From: an uncultured Clostridia bacterium
Lineage (GTDB): Bacteria; Bacillota; Clostridia; TANB77; CAG-508
NCBI GenBank assembly: GCA_948530865.1
Contig: CAOTKV010000014.1
Span: forward strand, 1 to 48,830
Direction of reading: 5' to 3'
DNA length: 48,830 nt
Shown: positions 32,172 to 41,238 of the stretch, one piece after another
How positions within the stretch are numbered: the stretch's first letter is position 1
Layout: each line of letters opens with the position of its first letter
Notes under the pieces: model-generated
Database searches by the model: none
What the model was told of the DNA's origin: nothing
What the model saw: only the letters and a program-made list of their open reading frames with translations
Translations under genes and position numbers: made by a program

Positions 32172-33242
32172 TTATATTATATTTAAATTATTTATATACG
32201 TAATTATTCTATCTATTTCAGTAGCCATAGTATCTTGATATTCATATCCTTCTTGGTCACATACATATGATATTCTATATCCATATTTATTTAAAAATCT
32301 TTGTGTCTCAAGTTCTATAATTTCTTTTTTAGTTATCTTTTTATTAACATATAAAGAATTCTTACCATCTCTTTGACTTATAATAGTTTGAACATTAGAG
32401 TCTAAAATAGTATAATTTTTCTTCAATTCTTCTGCTAATATTTTCAAACTATCAACATCATCTTTAATAAGTTCATCTTTCTCATTTTCTTCTATAAACA
32501 TTAATATTTCTGCTAGAATCTCTTCTATATCATATTTTTGAACTAATGTTAATTTTTTTGATAATGTACTTTCTATCGCCATTTTTCTATATTTAATTTG
32601 CATTTCTAAACAATTATCAATTTTATTTCTTCCAATAAGTATTCCAATAAATTTTTTAAATGTTCCTTTTTCTTCTATAATTTTTAAATCATCTTTTAAT
32701 TTTTTTAATTCTGCTTCTCCTCTAATCTTCCTTGATCTTTCTGCAATGCTTCTCTTTAATTCTCTATCTTCTATTTCAATCATTTCAGGAAATCTACTAT
32801 ATTTATTGCTTATCATTGAATTTTTTGAATCATTTAAACACTTTAATAAAGCTGTTATTCCAATATTAGTTTTAGCAATAGTTTCCAAATCAAATTTTAA
32901 TTTTTCAAAATTTGTTTGATTACATATTTCAGCTAATTTTCTATCAATTTTAAATAGTTGTTCTTTTAAAATGTGAGCAGAATGTTCCATTTTAGAAATA
33001 TTGTTTAATGGAGTATATAAAACTCCCATTTTTTCTGCCCTCTGTTGATTCCTCTTTTGAATACCATTTAAAACTTCAATATTTGCCAATATTTTTTTTG
33101 ATGTATTTATATTTTTTCTGCAATCTAATTTAATTCCTTGGTAATAATCAGTTTCTTTTAACTTAATGGCAATTTCTTCTGAACTATTTTGCTGTTTTAT
33201 ATTAACTTTATTATTTAATTTTCCTTTAATTTTTAATTTCAC
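32172..33242 (-). CDS. paralogue of the helical C-terminal domain of the ART-like protein
   Basis: A 356-residue, probably helical cytoplasmic protein. From about residue 50 to the end it aligns without large gaps to residues about 408-713 of the ART-like protein, sharing blocks such as GEAELKKL, IIEEKG, KKEIIELET and a final YIN-x2-NII. The first 50 residues are unrelated and lysine-rich, and it has no ART motifs. The start is GTG 33242, with AAAGGTGA 7 nt before it. Its promoter block is a duplicate of the one before the ART-like gene. Possibilities are a regulator or antagonist that mimics the shared domain, or a recombination remnant kept intact. Function unknown. Confidence 0.7.
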   Translation of the reverse strand: MKLKIKGKLNNKVNIKQQNSSEEIAIKLKETDYYQGIKLDCRKNINTSKKILANIEVLNGIQKRNQQRAEKMGVLYTPLNNISKMEHSAHILKEQLFKIDRKLAEICNQTNFEKLKFDLETIAKTNIGITALLKCLNDSKNSMISNKYSRFPEMIEIEDRELKRSIAERSRKIRGEAELKKLKDDLKIIEEKGTFKKFIGILIGRNKIDNCLEMQIKYRKMAIESTLSKKLTLVQKYDIEEILAEILMFIEENEKDELIKDDVDSLKILAEELKKNYTILDSNVQTIISQRDGKNSLYVNKKITKKEIIELETQRFLNKYGYRISYVCDQEGYEYQDTMATEIDRIITYINNLNII

Positions 33243-33267
33243 TCAGAATTCACCTTTACTTTTTATT

Positions 33268-33309
33268 AGAACAATTTTATCATTTATATATTTTTTAAAC
33301 AATAATTTT
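33268..33309. repeat. duplicated promoter block, copy 2
   Basis: The partner of 32111-32152. It covers the -35, spacer, -10 and start region of the paralogue gene. Confidence 0.8.
33274..33302 (-). promoter_or_regulatory. promoter of the helical paralogue gene
   Basis: Minus strand TTGTTT (33302-33297), 17 bp, TAAAAT (33279-33274) with TGA before the -10. Confidence 0.7.
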
Positions 33310-33326
33310 TTTGTTAAGTTATTATT

Positions 33327-33365
33327 ACAAAAAAGCAACTCTTAGATTTCTTCTAAAAGTTGCTT
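33327..33365 (-). terminator. terminator after the giant surface-protein gene
   Basis: Minus strand AAGCAACT (33365-33358) pairs with AGTTGCTT (33340-33333), extended inside by TTAGA/TCTAA, followed by TTTTTTG. It lies 14 bp after the stop at 33379. Confidence 0.88.
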
Positions 33366-33378
33366 AAAAACAATTTAT

Positions 33379-36300
33379 TTATTTTTTCTTTTTAAATATT
33401 AATCTTAAAGTTCCTAAAGTTATCATTCCACCAATAAAATAATATATATAGTTTCCTATTCCTCCTGTGCTTGGCATTTCAAGCTTTAATCCTTCTTTTT
33501 CTCTATAGTAGTAACTAACTACTGTATTTTGTTTTATTTTTCCTGTTGCATTTTTTGGTATTTCTACTAATTCATATTTTGAATAATCAATTCTTTCTTC
33601 TACCGCTTTTGTTGTTTCATATGAATCTTCAATATGATATTTATTATTTATGTATCTATCATCAGGATCTAGAGATATTCCACTATTTTCATCTTTTAAT
33701 GGTACTGGTGTATTTGTACCTTCTAAATAATGGTGAACTGTTAGTGTGTATGTTTTTTCTTTATAATAGTAGTTCACAATAATTATTGGTGTTTCAGATT
33801 TGTATACTCCCATGTAATTTTCTGGAAGATATATATCATTTAGAAATTCATCCTTATTTTCATAATTCAATTTCTCGACTAATTCTAAAATTTCTTGTTC
33901 AGATTTACCTGCATAAAAATCTTCATTAGTAACTATATCATAATTTGTTTCTAAATTTGGCATTGTTAAATACTTTTCATTTTCTTTTCCTGTATAACGT
34001 TCACTTGGAAGTACTTTTTCTAATGATGTTTCAACATTTCCAGTCCATAAATAATGATTAACTATTAATTCTAAAACAGCTTCTTTTTTTGAAAATTCAA
34101 CAACAACATGAATATCTTCTGTTACATTTTCAAAAATATTTAATGTACCTACACCATTTTCATCAACATTAAAACTATTTATTAAATTACCATTTACTTC
34201 AACTGACTTTATTGCATAACCTGAATCAGGTGTTATCACAATTTTAGTTTCTTCAGATTGATTTTTTCCATGATTTACTCTTTCAACAAAATGCATTCCA
34301 CTTTCAATATATTTTACACCATCTGTCTCACCTTCAATTACTCCAATTCTACCTGAAATTGTTCCACCTTTTACTTCTGTTCCACCTTCATCATGTGCTC
34401 TTACTTCTGTTGTTATTTTATATGATTTAGATTTATTTGTTATTGTAATATTATCACCACTTAAAAATTCTATTTGTGGTTTTGCAGTTTTTATAGCAAC
34501 AAATCCATTTGAATAGTTTGGAGCATTTGAAATTAGATTTGTAGAATTTTCAGCATCTTCTTTTTTGAAATTTGTAGCATTTAATGTACTAGAGTTGAAA
34601 TTACCACATGCTACATAATTTCCTTCATCTGTTTCAGTTACTTCTTCTACATTTTCATAACCTGCACCTAAAATATTACTTGCATAATCTACTTTTTCAT
34701 TTGAATCTAATTTTATTATAAATCCTTCTGATGTAAAATCTTGAGTTCTTGCTTTAAAATCATACTTGCCTGTAAGTGTTCCATCTCCATCTACATCAAG
34801 TCCTTCTGCAGAATAATACCAACCACCAATTAGTAATCCTCCATCATCTGTTGATTTCATACTTGAAATAAAATCATCATGGTTACTTGATAAAGTATAA
34901 ATAATTCTATTAAAACTTCCATCTTCCTTTAATTCCATAATTGCAGAATCATATTTAGAAGATTTTGGTGTTGTACTAATTATTGTAGTTTGGTTCATTC
35001 CAGTTACAGAACTTCTTACAGCACAATTATAATTTACAGCAACAATTAATCTATTATCTTTTGTATTTTCTATATCTGAAATCATTACATTATCATTTGT
35101 TTGCATAGCATCATTCATAGGATATATTCCATAATAATTAACATTTGAACCATCTAAAGAATATTGAGAAATAATTCCTGCTAGTCCTTTTTTTCTAACT
35201 GATCCAAAAACTGCATTTTTTTGAGTAGTTAAATATATACTACTATTATTACTATTATATGATGTTATACCATTTATAGAAATTGCTATTCCAGATTTTG
35301 TTTCTGTTACATCACTTACATCAACATCATTTTGTCCACCTATTCTTTGACTCCATCTATACATTCCTTCTTGTGAATATGAAGCTATAAAACCATCCAT
35401 ATTTCCAAGATTTTCAAATGATTCTTTAGGTGTATATGTATCTTTTCCTATACAATCATAAAAATTAAAGGTTTTACTATAATATTTTCCAGCAACAATT
35501 AAATCTCCTTGATGCTCTCCTTCTGCTTTAATTTCTATAATAGTATTTATTTCTTCATCAGAAGTTCCTCCAAGTCTAATAGCCCAGGCTACATCCAAGT
35601 TTTGTGTAAATTTAACTAATACTGCATCTTTATTTTTTAAAGCATCTTCATATTTATTTTTACCAGCACTATCTGTTTTAGATATAGATTCAATTTTTGT
35701 ATCTCCTAAATATACTTCATCACTTGAAACATATCCTACTGCTGCATAACCTCCATCATATGTTTGTATAATTTTATTAAATGCATCATCACGTTTTCCA
35801 CCAAATGTTTTTGAAGCTACATATTTTCCATCTCTATCATAAGATACAATTATAGCATCATTATATCCTTTTGAAACATGTTCTTTAGTGCCATCTCCAT
35901 TTACATCAACTCCATCTTCACTTTTAACGACTGAATCTGAAATACTTCCTACTGCTACAACTCCACCAGTTGCTCCTATATTTGAAGTTACTGAATTTAT
36001 ATAATTCCAGTTATTTCCTGTAATTGCATTTATCAAATACTCTGGCTTATTGTCTTTTTCTAAACCAATTTCAAAATAATATGTTCTATCTTCTTCGTTT
36101 TCAGGTAATAAATAACCTTTTGGAGCTTCAACTTCTATTGCTTTATATTTTCCTGCTGGTAAAAGAGCTGAAATTTGACCATTTTCATCAGTAGTAAATC
36201 CATAACCAGAAATTGGCTCATATGAATATTCATATGTATACTGATACTTAGTATCAGTATACACTCTTGCATTTTTCATAAAAGCTCTATCTTTTCCCCA

Positions 36301-39300
36301 GTTTCCATAGTTTCCTTTTTGGAAAATAAATTCTAATTCATAGTTCCCTGCTGGTAAATCTAATTTAACAGATTCAAATATTACATTTCCATCATCATCA
36401 AGATTTTTTCCATTTTTTCTATTAGAAGTTTTTTCTACTGTATTTGTATCTATATTGGTAATTTTATAGTATGAATATTCTTGTACTGGTGAACAAGATA
36501 CTCCCCAATCAAATTGTAATTGTTCTCCTGCATTAATAGTAAATTCTGATTTCATACTTGTAACAGAATTAGAAATATGATAATTCTCACTTTGCCATAC
36601 TCCATCACTATTTTTAGTCCATATATAATCACCACTTGACGTAAAATCTAATTCTCTTTCAATATCGGTTTCTTTAACTTTTTGAGTTACATGTTCGATT
36701 TGAGTTTCAATATATTCACCTATTGGATTTCCTTTGGAATCTACAACATCATTTCCTTCCAAATCTTTAATAATAAATTTAGCACCTGAAAGTTTTTCTC
36801 CTGTATCTTCATCTATTTTATTCAATCCAAATATTACTTCATCTTCAACACCAATTTGTACAATATTATTTTCAATTATTTGTATATCTTTATTTCCTGT
36901 TTCTTTATTATTTCTTATTACATCTTGTCCATCTATTGGTGTAAAAACAAGATTTCCAGCATTATCTTTATATGCTTTAAATGTTAATCTTGTATTATTT
37001 ATAGAATATCCTTCTGGAGCATGAGTTTCGTAAATTGTATATATTTTTGATGTATCTATTTCATTACTGCATTGATATAATCCACTAATTGTAATAACAC
37101 CATTTTCATCAGTTGTATAAGTTTCACCAGATGCACTTATTCCTTCACCATATATCTTATACTCAGCTCCTGGCAATACTTCTCCAGTTGTAGAATATTT
37201 CACTAATTTAAAATTATATGTTGGAAACTTTTGATTTTCCAAATCTAGTTTAATTACTAAATTTTCATTTTCATCAAATCCCACAACATGACTTGTAGTT
37301 GTTCCATTATCTACATATTTAGTAAAATTATATACAGCTTTATCATTCTCTTTAGTTCTAGTTACTGAAAATACAATATCTTCACTTGGTAAATTATATC
37401 CTGGTGCCTTTATTTCTGTAATTGTATATTCTTCATTTAGTTCAATTCCAGAAACAAAAACTTTTCCATTTTCATCAGTTTTTATAATTTGACGCTCTTT
37501 GCCTTTTCCATTAATAACAAATCTTATATCCTTTAATGGCTCTTTACTCAAATCATCTTTTTTTTGAATAAGAAGATTTAATTTAGCTTCATTTTCTACA
37601 TTAATTCTTATCTTACAGTCTTTATTAGTATCTTGCTGAAAAACTTCTGTACTTCTTATTGATGAATAAACGTCTTCTAATTTTGAATAAGTTCCATCTG
37701 AATTTAAGAATGCTATATATATTTTTTCATTTTCATCAGTATATGCATAAAATTCAACTTCTTCATCATTTAAAACATATTCATCGCTAATTCTTTCTTC
37801 TTTTAAAATATAATGTTTTCCTACAAGTAGTTCTGGTATTAAAATAGTCCCATTATCATCTGTAAATTTAACATAACTAGAATTTTGTCCTTTTTCCTTA
37901 ACAGAAAATACTACACCTGGTATTGTTTTATTTGTATTTTCTTGATATTTAATAATTTCCAAATCATATTGTTTAGCAACCATAAATCCTAATTTTGATG
38001 ATCCAGTTCCTGTATAAACTAAACCTTCTGCTGTTGATAATGCAAATTCTACATTGTGTTGTGAATATGTTGTTAAATTAAATGGTATACCATCAGGAAT
38101 TGAAATTTCATATTTGAATTCAACTTTCTCTCCTTTTTTTAGAACATATTCTTTATCAATAACAATTAGATATGTCTTTACTTCATTCCAATCATTTTGT
38201 GTCCAATTTGTAGTATCATCTTCTGAAATCCATCCATTCTCTGGTAAATCCTTATTATTAGTTGGTGTTTCATTTTTTGAATAATATATTTTTGTATATG
38301 GTTTTACCTCAGGTGTCATCTCAAAAAAACCACCATTTTTCATATAAGATGTAAATTCTGAACCTAAATCTTGTCCGCTCATCAAGTTTTTATTACCTTT
38401 AAAAGGAACTATACCAAGTATCTTAAAATCAGTTACGTCTGAATCATAGTTATTTGTAAGAGATACTGTTATTGTAGCATTTCTATTATTATTAATCTTT
38501 ACAACTCTTGGAGCTATTGCAACATGATTTTCATCATTATAATTACTTGCAATTTGAGTTGTATTTAGTGATGTTCCTGTCTCTAAATTCAAAAATGTTT
38601 TATCATAATTAACAATTTCTGTTACATTAGAATCCTCATCTAAATCATATTTGTCTTCTGATGAACTTGTATACTCACATGGAATTCCATTAATTGCAAA
38701 AAGTTCTACTGTTTCTGTCGTTTTAACAGATCTTTGATCTGGTGATAAATTGCAATCAATATCAATTGTATATGACTCTTCTTGCTGATTTTTGGTTATA
38801 ATTTTTATATACCAATATCCATCAATTTCATAAACATCATATGCTGATATTACAACATTTTTATTATTAGTTTTAACATTATTCACTTCTACAAAAGCTA
38901 TTTCTTTTGGAATTCTTACTAAAAATGTTCCATTTTTCCATTTACGTTCATTATATTTGTCAGTTTCTGTCTTAATTCTTATTAATTCATTTTCTGTTGT
39001 TACATTTGTAGCAATAGTATCTTTAGAAAGATATATACGTGCAACAGATCTTGGAGCAATATATTTTGCCTTTTCTTGTATATTCTCTGTATTTAATATT
39101 TTTCCAGTATCTTTTTGAATAAATCCAGCAGTTAAATATGTATAAATATATGATAGATCATCAAATTCTGGTTTAGTAAATGTCTCTGTGATAACTTGAT
39201 CATCAAGTTCTTTTATATGTTTTACATATAAATATGAATTATTTGTAGTACTACTTGTTTCAACTCTTATATGTTTTACTGATGAATCATAATAATATGG

Positions 39301-41199
39301 TTTTGAAGTATTATAATTATTCCAATCAGCTGATGTAAATGTTTTTAATAACGTATTAGTTTCATTATTATATATCTTAATCCATCCATCATTTCCAAGC
39401 GTATCTGTTGCTCCAACAAAATAAATTCCTTTATTTGTAGTCATTTTCTCCATTGAAATATAATTTCCTGATACATTTAAGAACTCATCAGTTTTACCAG
39501 TTGTTTCATTCATTATTAATCCATCTGTATCACCTATATTTCCAGTATATGCTCTCCATTCAACCACATATTCATCATCTACTTCTTCTAAAGATGCACC
39601 ATTATATATATTTAAAGGTTTATCTTTATGAACTAAGTACGAATTATACCCTTCTCTTTTATATGTACCTATTGCAACTCCAAAACTTGGTGGAATTACT
39701 TCACCTTCACTCAATTCTCTCCAATTTAGTACTATTATTCCTTTATCAACCTTTGATATGTAAGGATTTTCAAATCCATCTTTTGTATTAGGATTATTAA
39801 AACCTTTATTTTGAGCTTCCATTGGAATTAATAATTCAAATTCACTTTTATTTTCAGTGATTGTATTATAAGCATCTATTGGATATGTAACTTTAAAATT
39901 AAATTTGTTACTTCTTATTAGTTTTGTATAATAATCAGTTTCAATATTATAAGCATTAGAAATTACAATTCCATTGTCATCAAGTGTCGCAACTTTTTTG
40001 GCTATAAATTCTCCTGTCTTTTCATCATAAGTATATTCTACACCATTTCCTGTAATTTCAACTTTAGTAGGTTTATATCCATTTAATTCTGGAATTATTC
40101 CTGATAAATTAGCTTCAGACATTATTAATTGATTTTTTGATTCTTCTGTTGTTACAGTAAATTCTAAATTAAATTCTTCACCATTAATACTATCTTCTAA
40201 ATTAGAAGATGAAATAGATTGTTGCTTTGGAGTAATATTACAATCTACTTCGCCAAACCAATCTACTATAAATGGTATTTCTTTTTCAAAATCAATTAAA
40301 TTACCTTCTTCATCTTCATATGTCCCAGCAAAAATAATACTGTTTTCCATACTATATTTTGATGTATCATTACCAATTGCAGAAGCTCTTGTACTGCTTG
40401 ACGTATAATAACCAGAACAAACAGTTCCAATAAATAATTTTTGCATTGATTCATCTATTTCGCCTAATTTTATTGTTTTAGTATTATTTGATATATAATT
40501 ATTTGACACATAACCATCTTTTACAAAAGATGTTTTTAAGAAAAAGTTATTTGAATTAATAGTAATTGTGGCATTTTTTAATTTTCCTCCACCAAATACA
40601 CTTAAATCCATATATAAATTTGATTGTTCTCCAACTCTATTACAAGTTCCTCTAACCTTTTTTGCAATTCCATTTGCACCTTCTTCTAAGAAAAATGCAT
40701 CAAAATTTATATTTATTCTTTTATTAGTTATTCCACCCTCTTCTTTTCCATAGACTTCGTTATCTTTATCTAAAACTTCATCATATCCTTCAACTCTAGA
40801 AATCTTAGGAGATATAAGACTATTATGCTTTTTATTGTTGATGCTAAAAATTGCAATAATTGTAGCTATAATACATAATATTATTACTAATAACATATAT
40901 TTTTTATTTAACAAATTTAACTTTACAGGGAAATTATTTTTTCTTACTCTTCTTTTATTTATTGAAAATGCAGCTATTCTTTCATTAAAGTTAACTTTTT
41001 CTTTTGATGCAATTTTTCTAATTCTAGAAGATAGTTTAATTTCACTTCTCTTAATTTTCTTTTGCTTTTTTGCAACTTTTCTGTTATTTTTAGAATTTCT
41101 TTTTTCAGCTTTTACAATTTTTTTCTCACTAGCTTTAAAGTTATTTTGAATTCTTGGAACTTTCTTTTTTCTTCCTAAACTATCCTTTTTATTTTTCAT
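33379..41199 (-). CDS. giant sortase-anchored surface protein (CnaB, propeller and MucBP-like repeats)
   Basis: A 2606-residue protein. Layout: about 100 very basic cytoplasmic residues; a membrane segment (about 101-121); a large N-terminal ectodomain (about 130-1075); CnaB/SpaA-type domains starting near 1080, 1200, 1325 and 1450, with TDENG and EIKAPxGY-like motifs; a propeller-like region (about 1745-2235) with repeated GG-x-DD-x4-I and DGGYAAVGY units; MucBP-like repeats (about 2370-2570, VHHYLEGT and VNYYYKEK); and a C-terminal MPSTGG motif, hydrophobic segment and KKKK tail typical of cell-wall sorting. It likely acts as an adhesin or pilus-like surface fibre. The N-terminus is odd for a sortase substrate: no ordinary signal peptide, but a long basic cytoplasmic tail. 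ATG 41199 follows GGAGGGAG, 39 bp after the FGE-like gene. No sortase gene is in the window. Confidence 0.88.
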   Translation of the reverse strand: MKNKKDSLGRKKKVPRIQNNFKASEKKIVKAEKRNSKNNRKVAKKQKKIKRSEIKLSSRIRKIASKEKVNFNERIAAFSINKRRVRKNNFPVKLNLLNKKYMLLVIILCIIATIIAIFSINNKKHNSLISPKISRVEGYDEVLDKDNEVYGKEEGGITNKRININFDAFFLEEGANGIAKKVRGTCNRVGEQSNLYMDLSVFGGGKLKNATITINSNNFFLKTSFVKDGYVSNNYISNNTKTIKLGEIDESMQKLFIGTVCSGYYTSSSTRASAIGNDTSKYSMENSIIFAGTYEDEEGNLIDFEKEIPFIVDWFGEVDCNITPKQQSISSSNLEDSINGEEFNLEFTVTTEESKNQLIMSEANLSGIIPELNGYKPTKVEITGNGVEYTYDEKTGEFIAKKVATLDDNGIVISNAYNIETDYYTKLIRSNKFNFKVTYPIDAYNTITENKSEFELLIPMEAQNKGFNNPNTKDGFENPYISKVDKGIIVLNWRELSEGEVIPPSFGVAIGTYKREGYNSYLVHKDKPLNIYNGASLEEVDDEYVVEWRAYTGNIGDTDGLIMNETTGKTDEFLNVSGNYISMEKMTTNKGIYFVGATDTLGNDGWIKIYNNETNTLLKTFTSADWNNYNTSKPYYYDSSVKHIRVETSSTTNNSYLYVKHIKELDDQVITETFTKPEFDDLSYIYTYLTAGFIQKDTGKILNTENIQEKAKYIAPRSVARIYLSKDTIATNVTTENELIRIKTETDKYNERKWKNGTFLVRIPKEIAFVEVNNVKTNNKNVVISAYDVYEIDGYWYIKIITKNQQEESYTIDIDCNLSPDQRSVKTTETVELFAINGIPCEYTSSSEDKYDLDEDSNVTEIVNYDKTFLNLETGTSLNTTQIASNYNDENHVAIAPRVVKINNNRNATITVSLTNNYDSDVTDFKILGIVPFKGNKNLMSGQDLGSEFTSYMKNGGFFEMTPEVKPYTKIYYSKNETPTNNKDLPENGWISEDDTTNWTQNDWNEVKTYLIVIDKEYVLKKGEKVEFKYEISIPDGIPFNLTTYSQHNVEFALSTAEGLVYTGTGSSKLGFMVAKQYDLEIIKYQENTNKTIPGVVFSVKEKGQNSSYVKFTDDNGTILIPELLVGKHYILKEERISDEYVLNDEEVEFYAYTDENEKIYIAFLNSDGTYSKLEDVYSSIRSTEVFQQDTNKDCKIRINVENEAKLNLLIQKKDDLSKEPLKDIRFVINGKGKERQIIKTDENGKVFVSGIELNEEYTITEIKAPGYNLPSEDIVFSVTRTKENDKAVYNFTKYVDNGTTTSHVVGFDENENLVIKLDLENQKFPTYNFKLVKYSTTGEVLPGAEYKIYGEGISASGETYTTDENGVITISGLYQCSNEIDTSKIYTIYETHAPEGYSINNTRLTFKAYKDNAGNLVFTPIDGQDVIRNNKETGNKDIQIIENNIVQIGVEDEVIFGLNKIDEDTGEKLSGAKFIIKDLEGNDVVDSKGNPIGEYIETQIEHVTQKVKETDIERELDFTSSGDYIWTKNSDGVWQSENYHISNSVTSMKSEFTINAGEQLQFDWGVSCSPVQEYSYYKITNIDTNTVEKTSNRKNGKNLDDDGNVIFESVKLDLPAGNYELEFIFQKGNYGNWGKDRAFMKNARVYTDTKYQYTYEYSYEPISGYGFTTDENGQISALLPAGKYKAIEVEAPKGYLLPENEEDRTYYFEIGLEKDNKPEYLINAITGNNWNYINSVTSNIGATGGVVAVGSISDSVVKSEDGVDVNGDGTKEHVSKGYNDAIIVSYDRDGKYVASKTFGGKRDDAFNKIIQTYDGGYAAVGYVSSDEVYLGDTKIESISKTDSAGKNKYEDALKNKDAVLVKFTQNLDVAWAIRLGGTSDEEINTIIEIKAEGEHQGDLIVAGKYYSKTFNFYDCIGKDTYTPKESFENLGNMDGFIASYSQEGMYRWSQRIGGQNDVDVSDVTETKSGIAISINGITSYNSNNSSIYLTTQKNAVFGSVRKKGLAGIISQYSLDGSNVNYYGIYPMNDAMQTNDNVMISDIENTKDNRLIVAVNYNCAVRSSVTGMNQTTIISTTPKSSKYDSAIMELKEDGSFNRIIYTLSSNHDDFISSMKSTDDGGLLIGGWYYSAEGLDVDGDGTLTGKYDFKARTQDFTSEGFIIKLDSNEKVDYASNILGAGYENVEEVTETDEGNYVACGNFNSSTLNATNFKKEDAENSTNLISNAPNYSNGFVAIKTAKPQIEFLSGDNITITNKSKSYKITTEVRAHDEGGTEVKGGTISGRIGVIEGETDGVKYIESGMHFVERVNHGKNQSEETKIVITPDSGYAIKSVEVNGNLINSFNVDENGVGTLNIFENVTEDIHVVVEFSKKEAVLELIVNHYLWTGNVETSLEKVLPSERYTGKENEKYLTMPNLETNYDIVTNEDFYAGKSEQEILELVEKLNYENKDEFLNDIYLPENYMGVYKSETPIIIVNYYYKEKTYTLTVHHYLEGTNTPVPLKDENSGISLDPDDRYINNKYHIEDSYETTKAVEERIDYSKYELVEIPKNATGKIKQNTVVSYYYREKEGLKLEMPSTGGIGNYIYYFIGGMITLGTLRLIFKKKK

Positions 41200-41238
41200 A
41201 TAACATATCTCCCTCCTTTCCTAGAAATTTATATTTAA

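Noticed and set aside
29942..33242. Prophage or integrative element carrying the ART-like pair
   Set aside because: No integrase, transposase, capsid, recombination site or tRNA is seen; base composition is like the neighbours.
36236..36262. Perfect 12-bp inverted repeat GTATACTGATAC/GTATCAGTATAC inside the giant surface-protein gene
   Set aside because: It encodes the repeated Tyr-Thr pattern of the local protein sequence and does not interrupt the frame; most likely fortuitous.
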